Of a DNA stretch of 64,000 nucleotides, positions 25,820 through 34,344 are shown in pieces (the first letter of the stretch is position 1; every line of letters starts with the position of its first letter). Under the pieces are notes generated by a model that saw nothing but the letters and a program-made list of their open reading frames with translations, had not been told where the DNA came from and made no database searches. The translations under genes and the position numbers were made by a program. The stretch spans positions 930,001 to 994,000 of the forward strand of contig MAAO01000006.1 of assembly GCA_002163155.1 (NCBI GenBank), in the 5' to 3' direction. This DNA comes from Halobacteriovorax marinus (GTDB lineage: Bacteria; Bdellovibrionota; Bacteriovoracia; Bacteriovoracales; Bacteriovoracaceae).

Positions 25820-27391
25820 TTATTCCGAAAAAGTCATTGTCATGATTTTTGATTTACTTTTATAGTCGATTTTTAAATTATCAAATGGTCCAGAAGTTAC
25901 ATGAGTTTTTAAGGCCTCAAGCTCTTTTGGTTCTTTTGAAGAAAAGTGAACACGTACGTTTCCATCAATATTTTCAAAAAGCTCCATATTTACAAGCTCA
26001 TTTCTAGAAATATATTTACTAAGTTCAATCAGTGGAGCTGAAGCGTTAATTTCAGTGGCCGATTGAATAGTTCTCACTTCTTGTTTTACTACTCTATTTT
26101 TCTTTTTAAGCAGTTTTAAAATACTTTCAGGATTTCTCTTGTACTTTCTTTGATCTTTTCTTGAGATCTCTAGAGAGTCTTTCTTAATAACTTTTTTAAT
26201 TTTTGAATCTAATCTTCTATCCATTGAATTAAGAAAATAGAAACGATCAAAGAGCATAAAAGACATTAGCACAACGAAAACAGCTAAGGATCTTGAGAAA
26301 ATAAATGAAACAGAATGCAATGATATAGTGTCAGAGAAGCCACTGGTATAATTTCCTGTTAAGAAATTTGGCATTTGAGTGGATGATCTTTGTGAAGCTG
26401 CCATCATATGCGAAAGAAGAAAATTTTGTTTTGATTCTTCTGGAACACCTGATATTTTTGAACCATCAAATTTTTCAACTTTTATCTTTAATTGAGCACC
26501 AATGAAGTTTTCTATATTACTTATGTTGGAGCAACCACCACTAATAATAATTTTGGTAATAGGATTTCCAAATTTTACTCTATAACCCAATTCCCATCTC
26601 TTTAAATCTGAAACTAGAGGCATGAAGGCTTGATGCATAAGTTTAGCAAAATCTCTTTGCTCTTTTGTGACATCATCTAATTGGTCGTCTGTGAGAAAGA
26701 AGCAATTATCATGTTTATAAATAACAGCTTCATCTAAGGGAATTTGATAAGTTTGAGAAATGATATCATCCAAAACCTTTCCACCCAGATGAGTTAGGTG
26801 AGATGATATGACTTCACGATTATGGATAAAGTAGGCCTTAGTTGAATCATGTCCAATATCTACAAAGCAAAAAGAGCCCGAGAAATGTTTTTGATCAATA
26901 AAGCTTTGAACAACTCCCATCTCTGTTGTCAGAATTGCAGGAAGTGTTCCTGTTTCCTCAAGATAGGAATAGTAATTATCAAAGTATTCAAGCTGAGCAA
27001 TACTTACAAGGGCTGAATAATTTTCACCATTCTTCACTAAGGTGGAAGTATAGTGAATATCTTTTAAAGAGTAGGGAATATTCTCTTCCATTAAGAAAGG
27101 GATCATCAGTTCCGCTTTCTTTCTTGAATTCACTGGAAGTTCTAGGTATCTGGAGGTGGTAAAATTATCTTGGATTTGATAGATTATTTTTCCTTCAAAC
27201 TCCGTTTTTTTCAAATAACTTCTTATAATTTCGTTGTGAATTTCATTTATAGTAGTGTCTGGTTCAAACTGTGAACGTATCTTTGAGATAATGATTTCTC
27301 TGTGGCCCAAATACTTGAGCTGCTTTCTTTCTAATCGGCATTCATAGAACTTTACCGAATAACTACCTAAATCAATTGCGAGTATATTCAT
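25820..27391 (-). CDS. gspL: GspL, type II secretion platform protein with a PilM-like actin fold
   Basis: A 523-residue GspL. Residues 1-330 form an actin-like ATPase fold with both phosphate motifs readable: AIDLGSYSVKF at the start and FVDIGHDSTKA near 176, plus the adenosine motif IISGGCSNISN near 288. This is closer to PilM of type IV pili than to classical GspL, whose motifs are degenerate. One membrane helix follows (about 365-385), then a periplasmic part ending in the ferredoxin-like domain used to bind GspM. A 91-base gap separates it from gspK, possibly with its own promoter. Confidence 0.85.
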   Translation of the reverse strand: MNILAIDLGSYSVKFYECRLERKQLKYLGHREIIISKIRSQFEPDTTINEIHNEIIRSYLKKTEFEGKIIYQIQDNFTTSRYLELPVNSRKKAELMIPFLMEENIPYSLKDIHYTSTLVKNGENYSALVSIAQLEYFDNYYSYLEETGTLPAILTTEMGVVQSFIDQKHFSGSFCFVDIGHDSTKAYFIHNREVISSHLTHLGGKVLDDIISQTYQIPLDEAVIYKHDNCFFLTDDQLDDVTKEQRDFAKLMHQAFMPLVSDLKRWELGYRVKFGNPITKIIISGGCSNISNIENFIGAQLKIKVEKFDGSKISGVPEESKQNFLLSHMMAASQRSSTQMPNFLTGNYTSGFSDTISLHSVSFIFSRSLAVFVVLMSFMLFDRFYFLNSMDRRLDSKIKKVIKKDSLEISRKDQRKYKRNPESILKLLKKKNRVVKQEVRTIQSATEINASAPLIELSKYISRNELVNMELFENIDGNVRVHFSSKEPKELEALKTHVTSGPFDNLKIDYKSKSKIMTMTFSE

Positions 27392-27482
27392 ATGTAATAT
27401 ATTACCAGAATCATTAGGATAATGTGTTGAAAATTTAAGGGCAAATACGATCTTTTTTAGAAAGCCCGACCAATGGGGTCAG

Positions 27483-28850
27483 TTACTCGATACGAACTTC
27501 AATAATTCTTGGAGAGAGCAACTCAATTGGTTTCTCTTCCTCTTTATCTTCCTTATCATCGTCTGGATCTGTATTAGTATTCGTAGTGTCTGTCTTGTCT
27601 ATATTATTCGGGTCTGTATTTGGATCATTTTTATTTTTTTCTTCTTCTTCAGGTTCTGGTTCAGGCTTAATGGGAAGATCTGCAAATGCTGTAATACTAT
27701 ATTCTGCTCTCCCAAAGAACCCCTTAGAAGAGATTTTATAGAGTTTTCCAGCAACAGCTATTCTAAGTCCTGCTTGCTCATATTCTTTCTTCCTGTCGTC
27801 GTAGGTTTGATTATCGACAATGGCCAGTTTATTAACCACCAATTCTTTAAAGTCTTTTTCGCTTTTAAATTCTTGCGCCTTAATTTTAAGTTCTTCATCG
27901 CCATCTCTATGTTTGAAAAATTCTTCAATTTGCACAGGAGTGATAGAGGGGAATAAGAGTTTTAACTGTTCTTCTGTGAGTTCATTTACAGCGATAATAC
28001 TCACCTCATGAACAGTGAGTTTATCTTTAAAAAGTTTTACAATTGAGTCGTTCCAACCAAGTAATAGATGAAGCTCGTCAATAGAGTTTAGTGGTGCATG
28101 TTTTGGAATTATATCTGCAGCGAGGTAGGTTGCCTCAATTTCAGCTCTTTCAGAATCATTGAAATTCTTAGGATCGTTGACAAAGAATTTTAGCTCTTTA
28201 ATCAGCAATTCCGCATTAACATTGCCATAAATTTCATCAAACTCTTCATTTTTCTCTTTTTCTTTTTCGAGCGCTTGGTTTAAGGTTTCTAGCAATTTCT
28301 TTTCTATATAGTCATGAGGACTCGTAGACTCCTCATCTTCTGAATTATCTGGATCGTTACTCTTCTTGGATTTTTCCTGAGAAACTCTTAGATTGTTTGG
28401 ATTTAAAAAACCTGAAACAGTTGAAATAGATAGATTGAGTCGTCCTCGGATAAGGCTGTTTTTTTCAAATTCATTTATAGCCGTTTTTTGAAGAATATTG
28501 GCCCCTGGAGGAAGAATAATAGGGAACATATTGTCCATAGTAATTACGGACTCAATCATTGAAGGTTGAATAAATTCTTTGAGTTGTTTATTTTTCTCAA
28601 TGAGATTTCGACCCTCTTGATAGAGTTTTAGTTTTGCTAGCGCCAAGTTAAGACCTGCTTCTGCATTGAGTCTCGCTTGTAACTTATCTTGCTGGTTATA
28701 AACCTTAATTTTATTTATTTTAGATTCAAATGTGAAGTCAGCTAAGAGAAAGGCCAGGATTGCAATAACTGACATCACCATCATTATTGCCATTCCGGAA
28801 TCATTTTTTAAGATACTGTTATTTTTCACCACTAGCTCCAGAATCTCCAT
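27483..28850 (-). CDS. gspK: GspK, large minor pseudopilin
   Basis: A 455-residue pseudopilin that caps the type II pseudopilus tip. It has a prepilin cleavage site (DSG-MAIMMV near residue 19) without glutamate at position 5, as is normal for GspK, a membrane helix, and the GspK body with the domain NELTEEQLKLLFPSITP (about 275-291). Two low-complexity insertions stand out: an acidic stretch near 165-185 and an Asp/Asn/Glu-Pro stretch near 395-440. It overlaps gspJ by 32 bases. Confidence 0.88.
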   Translation of the reverse strand: MEILELVVKNNSILKNDSGMAIMMVMSVIAILAFLLADFTFESKINKIKVYNQQDKLQARLNAEAGLNLALAKLKLYQEGRNLIEKNKQLKEFIQPSMIESVITMDNMFPIILPPGANILQKTAINEFEKNSLIRGRLNLSISTVSGFLNPNNLRVSQEKSKKSNDPDNSEDEESTSPHDYIEKKLLETLNQALEKEKEKNEEFDEIYGNVNAELLIKELKFFVNDPKNFNDSERAEIEATYLAADIIPKHAPLNSIDELHLLLGWNDSIVKLFKDKLTVHEVSIIAVNELTEEQLKLLFPSITPVQIEEFFKHRDGDEELKIKAQEFKSEKDFKELVVNKLAIVDNQTYDDRKKEYEQAGLRIAVAGKLYKISSKGFFGRAEYSITAFADLPIKPEPEPEEEEKNKNDPNTDPNNIDKTDTTNTNTDPDDDKEDKEEEKPIELLSPRIIEVRIE

Positions 28851-29724
28851 CGGTTTTAGATTTTAATTTCTTTTCTTTCTCATCTTTTACAGTGTCAAAG
28901 AAGGGGAAGAGTGGTCTATAAGTTCTTTCTATTTCTATTTCATTATTATCTGTATTAATCCAAACCATTTTAACTTTGATTAATCTCGGAGTGAATTGAT
29001 CATTACCAATCTCAGTAAGAGTGTCGACAAATTTCTTAGTTTCAGCATTCCAAAATTGAAATTGAAAGCTCTTGATATGGGTTAAAAGAATATGTTCTTT
29101 TACTTTATCCCAATTAAAATCTTTTCTATAAATATTCTTGCTTTGCGTGGCCCTTGTAAGCTCATAACCACCATCTCGTTCGGTTTTTTCTCCTCTAGAA
29201 GATCGAATATTGTACTTTATCCAAGAGAATCTTGATTGCTTAGAGTCTTCTAAAATTCTTCTATTAGAAGTAGATAAGAAGATTAACTCATTCTTATTTT
29301 CATTAAGTATGGCCGGAGTAATATCGCCACTTACACTAATAAAGGGGAACCTTTCGCTTGGGACAAAGACCATTCGAGGATCTTGAATTTGCTCACCGTC
29401 ACTGTCATCTTGATTATCTAAGCTATCTGCCGAATTATTTTCAAAATCTGAGTCGGACTGCTTATCTTTTGAAAATGGAGCGCTAAAATAGAGGGGGGAG
29501 TAAATTTGAGAAATATCTAACTCTAATCTCTCAAGGGCGGTTACTATTTGTAGAGCTTCTCTATCTTCTGAAATGACTCTATCTTTCGTCTCTGTACTAT
29601 CACTAACTATCGAGTACATGGTTGCCATGAGCATAGAAAGGATTGTGATGGCGACTAAAACTTCGATTAAAGTAAAACCGGAATTTGTAGTCAGAATATG
29701 TGGCTTTCTTTTTAAATTTATCAC
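28819..29724 (-). CDS. gspJ: GspJ, minor pseudopilin
   Basis: A 301-residue prepilin: leader then G-FTLIEVLVAITILSMLM, with cleavage after the glycine and Glu at position 5. The globular part has the GspJ pattern (strands with WIKYNIRS and FQFQFWN). Two additions lengthen it beyond the usual about 200-240: an Asp/Ser/Gln-rich insertion (about 80-115) and a lysine-rich C-terminal tail. Overlaps gspI by 4 bases and gspK by 32. Confidence 0.87.
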   Translation of the reverse strand: MINLKRKPHILTTNSGFTLIEVLVAITILSMLMATMYSIVSDSTETKDRVISEDREALQIVTALERLELDISQIYSPLYFSAPFSKDKQSDSDFENNSADSLDNQDDSDGEQIQDPRMVFVPSERFPFISVSGDITPAILNENKNELIFLSTSNRRILEDSKQSRFSWIKYNIRSSRGEKTERDGGYELTRATQSKNIYRKDFNWDKVKEHILLTHIKSFQFQFWNAETKKFVDTLTEIGNDQFTPRLIKVKMVWINTDNNEIEIERTYRPLFPFFDTVKDEKEKKLKSKTDGDSGASGEK

Positions 29725-30233
29725 AGTTGTTCAAACACCACTTGCGCTTGTTGGTTGTAGATCCAGGTGCTTACAGAGTAAGTTCTCTCGCTCGTTTCAT
29801 TTTTTACAGTGACTTCTACCTGCCAAATAATTTTTTCTAGATTCTTCTTCACATTTTCTAATATCTTTTTCTCTTGGGGATTTTGCCCACCTTCTTCATC
29901 ACCACCTGAAATGGCATTTAAGTCTGGCATTACAAACTTCTGATAAATCACTGAGTAAGTAAAATTATCATCCTGTTTAAATTTTCCTGAATCAGCTTTC
30001 AATGTTATCGAGAGTTTTAACTCAGGAGGAGAGACTATAATTTCATTAATTTTCTTTTCAGCATATCTCTTTAAAATGAGCTCATCTCTCATTATAGAGC
30101 TGTCTCTAATATTATAACCTTGTGCAGTTAAGTAGGCTGAAACAAATACAGCAAAAATGGCGAGTGAAATCATCACTTCGACTAGTGTAAAACCATTTTT
30201 ATTTTGAATAAGAGTTCTTAGTTTTTTAACCAT
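29721..30233 (-). CDS. gspI: GspI, minor pseudopilin
   Basis: A 170-residue prepilin: NKNG-FTLVEVMISLAIFAVF, with Glu at position 5 after cleavage, and the typical GspI body with DELILKRYAEKKINEI. A glycine/glutamate-rich insertion (SGGDEEGGQNPQEKK) sits near residue 110. It forms the pseudopilus tip with H, J and K. Start overlaps gspH by 16 bases; end overlaps gspJ by 4. Confidence 0.87.
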   Translation of the reverse strand: MVKKLRTLIQNKNGFTLVEVMISLAIFAVFVSAYLTAQGYNIRDSSIMRDELILKRYAEKKINEIIVSPPELKLSITLKADSGKFKQDDNFTYSVIYQKFVMPDLNAISGGDEEGGQNPQEKKILENVKKNLEKIIWQVEVTVKNETSERTYSVSTWIYNQQAQVVFEQL

Positions 30234-30892
30234 TTTTGATAAATTTCTTCTGCTAATTCTATTTGTTTTTCGCTTATGTCACCATCGGAATCTTCGTCGA
30301 TCGAATAGTAAGCTCTCTTCATTTCCAAAGTAAAAGGAGAGACTTCTAATGAGGCGATTTCATCATCAGTTGCTAAAACTATTATAGCACTATCTTTTTC
30401 TCCAGTGGGATAAATGTATATGGCATTTTTTCCATCGAGAACCATTACTTGTGTGAGAGAGGTGGCAAGAGCAATAATTCTTACACCTCCAGGAAGAGAC
30501 TTGTCTTCTTCTTGAAATTCCTTAACACGAGAGAACTTTTTATCAATTTTCTTTTGCTTATTCTTCTCTTTATCCTCATCAGACTTACTCTTTGAGGCCG
30601 AGACTTGAGTTGCGGGCAACACAAAGTTGCCATCTGGTCCAAACTCTACGGACCAAGTTTGCGGCTCATCGTCAAAATTCATTTTTAGACGAATCATAGT
30701 ATTTCTAAGGGCCGCTTCATCGGTAGAGAACCTAATTCCGCGTTCAAAATTATTGAGGGCCTCGTCTAGACTTCTTCTGGAGGAGAAGCTTGTTCCGGCA
30801 ACGAGAGTGAGGACTATAGTCACAAGTAAAAGGGCCACTAACATTTCTATTAGAGTAAAACCCTTTTGATTACTTGTTTCTATCTTATTCAT
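30218..30892 (-). CDS. gspH: GspH-type minor pseudopilin
   Basis: A 224-residue prepilin: NQKG-FTLIEMLVALLLVTIV with Glu at position 5. Later strands such as PGGVRIIALATSL and IYIYPTGEKDSAII match the GspH fold. A lysine/aspartate-rich insertion (about 100-130) makes it longer than the usual 160-200. Assigned GspH by order after gspG and by fold pattern; confusion with GspI or GspJ is unlikely because those follow in frame order. Confidence 0.82.
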   Translation of the reverse strand: MNKIETSNQKGFTLIEMLVALLLVTIVLTLVAGTSFSSRRSLDEALNNFERGIRFSTDEAALRNTMIRLKMNFDDEPQTWSVEFGPDGNFVLPATQVSASKSKSDEDKEKNKQKKIDKKFSRVKEFQEEDKSLPGGVRIIALATSLTQVMVLDGKNAIYIYPTGEKDSAIIVLATDDEIASLEVSPFTLEMKRAYYSIDEDSDGDISEKQIELAEEIYQKWLKN

Positions 30893-30898
30893 TTAAAA

Positions 30899-31354
30899 CT
30901 AGTTTTTCTTCTTTTTTAGGTAAATATCTGCGTCAGATCCTTCTCCACCTTCTTCGCGGTCAGGTCCATAACTCCAAATATTGAATTTCTTACCATCTGA
31001 CTCATAGAAATATTCTTCATCCCATGGATCTCTTGGCACTTCATCAGCTTCCATAAATGCATCTGGTGGATAGTTCTTACATTCTTTTCCAGCTGTAGGC
31101 TTTGCAATAAGTGCTTCTAGGCCTTGATCAGTTGTAGGATATCTTCCACACTTTCTTCTAAAGTCTTGTAGAATACTCTTATAATTACCCATCTGAATAT
31201 TAGTGGCCTTAATTTGACCTTCTGTGAGTTGCTTGAAGATTTGACCAGCAACGAAAGTACCGGCGATTCCAAGTAGAGTAAGTGCGATTAAAATTTCAAT
31301 TAGTGAAAAACCACCAGACTGTCTAAGCAAGTGGAGCATGCTTTTCTTCTTCAT
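30899..31354 (-). CDS. gspG: GspG, major pseudopilin
   Basis: A 151-residue major pseudopilin: GG-FSLIEILIALTLLGIAG. The C-terminus shows the calcium-site region of GspG (DPWDEEYFYES, GPDREEGGEGSDADI) and the YPTTDQGLEALI helix. It polymerises under GspE-GspF to push proteins through the GspD secretin. Ribosome site and 24-base gap after gspF. Confidence 0.96.
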   Translation of the reverse strand: MKKKSMLHLLRQSGGFSLIEILIALTLLGIAGTFVAGQIFKQLTEGQIKATNIQMGNYKSILQDFRRKCGRYPTTDQGLEALIAKPTAGKECKNYPPDAFMEADEVPRDPWDEEYFYESDGKKFNIWSYGPDREEGGEGSDADIYLKKKKN

Positions 31355-31378
31355 TATATCTCCTTAATTAATTCTCTT

Positions 31379-32593
31379 TTAGTGGATGCTGTTGAGCTCC
31401 ATCATTGGTACTACTACCGAAAATATGATAAAGGCCACGGCCATTCCCATTCCAACTAACATTATAGGCTCTAAGATAGAGGTTAGTCCATTAAGTTTTG
31501 AATCTACTTGGTCTTCGTAATTTTCTGCAATAATCTTTAGCATTTCTTCAAGTTCCCCAGACTTTTCTCCTAGTGTCATCATGTGTGTCACCATGGTGGG
31601 AAAAAGTCCTGAACGAACGAGGGGGGCTGCCAGAGAAGCACCTTCTGAAACATTGATTCTGGCGGCATCTACAGCTTTTTGCATATGAACATTGCTAATG
31701 AGATTTTTTACAATTTTTAGAGCTGCTAGAATGGGCACTCCTGAATTTAGGAGAGTGGCCAAGGTAGAGCAAAAACGACTGACATTAATCATAGTGACGA
31801 GGTTTCCAATCACAGGGAGCTTCAAGAGAAAAGAGTCCCATCTACTTTTTCCCTTCTTTGTCGTAATATATTTGTTAAAGAAGATTACAGATCCAAAGCC
31901 GGCTAGAATAACTGCCCACCAATAACTTTTTAGAAACTCTGAAATCCAGATACAAACTTGAGTTTGTAGAGGCAACTCTTTTTTCATCGTTTCAAAAATC
32001 TTAGTGATTTTTGGAATTACGAAAATGAAAATTATTCCCATCATAAGCGATCCAACTATCATCATAATAAGAGGGTAGGTCATAGCGCCTTTGACTTTAT
32101 TTTTAAGCTTTACGTGGGCTTCTGTGAAATCTGCTAGTCTAAGTAAAACAACTTCTAGTGTTCCTGAGGATTCTCCTGCTTCGACCATATTCACAAAGAC
32201 ATTATCAAATACTTTTGGATAATCACTTAGAGCTTTGGCGAGGGAAGACCCTTCATTAATTTTTTGTTTTACTTCAGCTAAAATTGTTTTAAGTTTCTCA
32301 TTTTCAGTTTGATCAACCAGAGCGCTGAAGGCCTCTACAATTTGTATTTTCGCTTTAATCAGAGTTGCTAATTGTCTCGTCATAAGTGAGAGATCTTGAA
32401 TGCTCACAGCTTGACCGAAAGTAAAACCACTACCTCCCTTCGCTTTCTTGTGAGCTTTTTGTTCTGTGATTTCGATGAGCATTATACCCATTGCACGTAT
32501 CTTAGTCTTCGCAGCGATTAAGCTTTCCGAATCAATAGATTTTTTAATTTCTTTGCCTGCTTTATCCAGACCTTTATAGCTAAATATTGCCAT
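31379..32593 (-). CDS. gspF: GspF, inner-membrane platform protein
   Basis: A 404-residue platform protein of the GspF/PilC family. Two homologous helical cytoplasmic domains each contain the ARTL-type segment (LMTRQLATLIKAKIQIVEAF near 68 and the second-half equivalent RFCSTLATLLNSGVPILAAL) and are separated by a membrane helix near 175-195; two further helices follow. It couples GspE to pseudopilus growth. Length normal (about 405). Confidence 0.96.
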   Translation of the reverse strand: MAIFSYKGLDKAGKEIKKSIDSESLIAAKTKIRAMGIMLIEITEQKAHKKAKGGSGFTFGQAVSIQDLSLMTRQLATLIKAKIQIVEAFSALVDQTENEKLKTILAEVKQKINEGSSLAKALSDYPKVFDNVFVNMVEAGESSGTLEVVLLRLADFTEAHVKLKNKVKGAMTYPLIMMIVGSLMMGIIFIFVIPKITKIFETMKKELPLQTQVCIWISEFLKSYWWAVILAGFGSVIFFNKYITTKKGKSRWDSFLLKLPVIGNLVTMINVSRFCSTLATLLNSGVPILAALKIVKNLISNVHMQKAVDAARINVSEGASLAAPLVRSGLFPTMVTHMMTLGEKSGELEEMLKIIAENYEDQVDSKLNGLTSILEPIMLVGMGMAVAFIIFSVVVPMMELNSIH

Positions 32594-32604
32594 TCAATAA
32601 AACC

Positions 32605-34335
32605 TTATTCTTCATTATCTTCGTCGTTAATAGCTCTAACCATTTCATCAATAGAAGTGATTCCTTTAAATACTTTCTCAAGAGCATCACCCCTAAGTGT
32701 AGTCATTCCACCTCTAACAGCTGCTTTTTTTATGGCCCCAGAGTCTGACTTTTTTAAGATAAGTGGTTTTATCACATCATCAATCACTAATAACTCTGAA
32801 ACTACTGTCATTCCACTAAAACCATCGTAACTACACTTTGGACACCCTTTAGGAATGAAAATAGTGGCATCTTGCGGCACTGAATGTACACCCATCATTT
32901 CCATATCGTATGGAGTTATTACATGAGGAGCTTTACAGTGGGAACAGAGAGTTCTTAAAAGTCTTTGTGCCAAAATAGCTGCAAGTGAAGAAGCGATTAA
33001 AAATGGTTGAACTCCCATGTCGATCAATCGACCAGGAGCTGAGAAAGAATCATTGGTGTGAATCGTTGAGAGAACAAAGTGACCTGTGAGTGAAGCTTGA
33101 ATGGCCATCTCCGCAGTTTCTTTATCTCTTGTTTCCCCAACCATAATCACATCGGGGTTTTGTCTTAGAATTGATCGAAGGGCAATAGCAAATGAAAGAT
33201 CAATCTTACTATTCACTTGAATTTGAGAAATCCCTTGAATTTCATATTCCACTGGATCTTCAACGGTGATAATCATCTTGTCTGGAGTATTAATCTCATC
33301 CAACATAGCAAATAGGGTAGTCGTTTTCCCATGTCCTGTTGGACCTGAAACATAGACAACCCCATGTTTTCTACTTCCAAGTTCTTTTAGTTGTTTTAAA
33401 ACTTTCCCATGAAAGCCAAGATTCTCTAACTTTAAAATAGTCGAATTCTTTTCTAGAATCCTCATAACTATTCTTTCTCCACACTGAATAGGAACAGTCG
33501 AGAGACGAATATCAATGTCCTTTCCGGCCATTTTTATGGGGATACGTCCATCTTGGGGGAGTCTTTTTTCGGCAATATCAAGTTTTGCCATAACTTTAAT
33601 ACGTGAACTTACAGCAGAGTGAGTCTTGATTGGTTGCCTAAGAATTTCTTTCATCACTCTATTAATTCTAAATCTATAAATGGTCTCTTTTTCGTAGGGC
33701 TCAATATGTATATCGGAGGCCCCTTCTTTTACTGCACGAAAAATAATTGAGTTCACAAATCTGATAACCGGTGCTTCATCGGCACCTGCATCGAGAATAT
33801 CGATGGGTCCGTCTAAATCAAGGTTCTCTTCAAACTCGTCTTCAAGAGAGTCAACAATATTTGTATTAGCTTTTTCATAGACTCTGTTAATTGCCTCTGA
33901 AACTTTCATAGGATGGGCAACTACGAGCTTTATTTCTTTTTTAAATAATTCTCTTAGATCATTAATGGCATCAAAGTTAAAAGGGTCAGTGATAGCAACT
34001 GTCACAGTGAAGTCAGTTTCTAAAATAGGAATAATCTCATGTGTCTTTGCGTAATTGATGGGAATATTCATTGTGATATTAGCATCGATCTCTTCAATAT
34101 TAATATCTGTAATATAAGGGATATTCACTTGATGGCAAATCACTTTAATGATGTCATGAGGGTGAATATAATTCTTCTTTAGAAGAATTTCACCAATTAA
34201 CATCCCAGATTCTTCTTGAATGTGAAGAGCTTCTGTTAATTGTTCATCGGTTAAAGTGGTGTGTTGCAAAAGGAGCTGACCAATCATCTCCTTTTGTCCT
34301 TCAACTTTTTCTAACATATGTTCTGAAATTTTCAA
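32605..34335 (-). CDS. gspE: GspE, type II secretion ATPase
   Basis: A 576-residue secretion ATPase. N1E/N2E domains (residues about 1-160), then the RecA-like domain with Walker A GPTGHGKTTT (about 333), Asp box, Walker B and IMVGETRDKETAEMA, and the His box HTNDSF. A four-cysteine zinc site (CSHC and CPKC, about 35 residues apart) lies near 455-495 as in most GspE proteins. It drives pseudopilus assembly in the cytoplasm. Confidence 0.97.
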   Translation of the reverse strand: MKISEHMLEKVEGQKEMIGQLLLQHTTLTDEQLTEALHIQEESGMLIGEILLKKNYIHPHDIIKVICHQVNIPYITDINIEEIDANITMNIPINYAKTHEIIPILETDFTVTVAITDPFNFDAINDLRELFKKEIKLVVAHPMKVSEAINRVYEKANTNIVDSLEDEFEENLDLDGPIDILDAGADEAPVIRFVNSIIFRAVKEGASDIHIEPYEKETIYRFRINRVMKEILRQPIKTHSAVSSRIKVMAKLDIAEKRLPQDGRIPIKMAGKDIDIRLSTVPIQCGERIVMRILEKNSTILKLENLGFHGKVLKQLKELGSRKHGVVYVSGPTGHGKTTTLFAMLDEINTPDKMIITVEDPVEYEIQGISQIQVNSKIDLSFAIALRSILRQNPDVIMVGETRDKETAEMAIQASLTGHFVLSTIHTNDSFSAPGRLIDMGVQPFLIASSLAAILAQRLLRTLCSHCKAPHVITPYDMEMMGVHSVPQDATIFIPKGCPKCSYDGFSGMTVVSELLVIDDVIKPLILKKSDSGAIKKAAVRGGMTTLRGDALEKVFKGITSIDEMVRAINDEDNEE

Positions 34336-34344
34336 AACGGCCCC

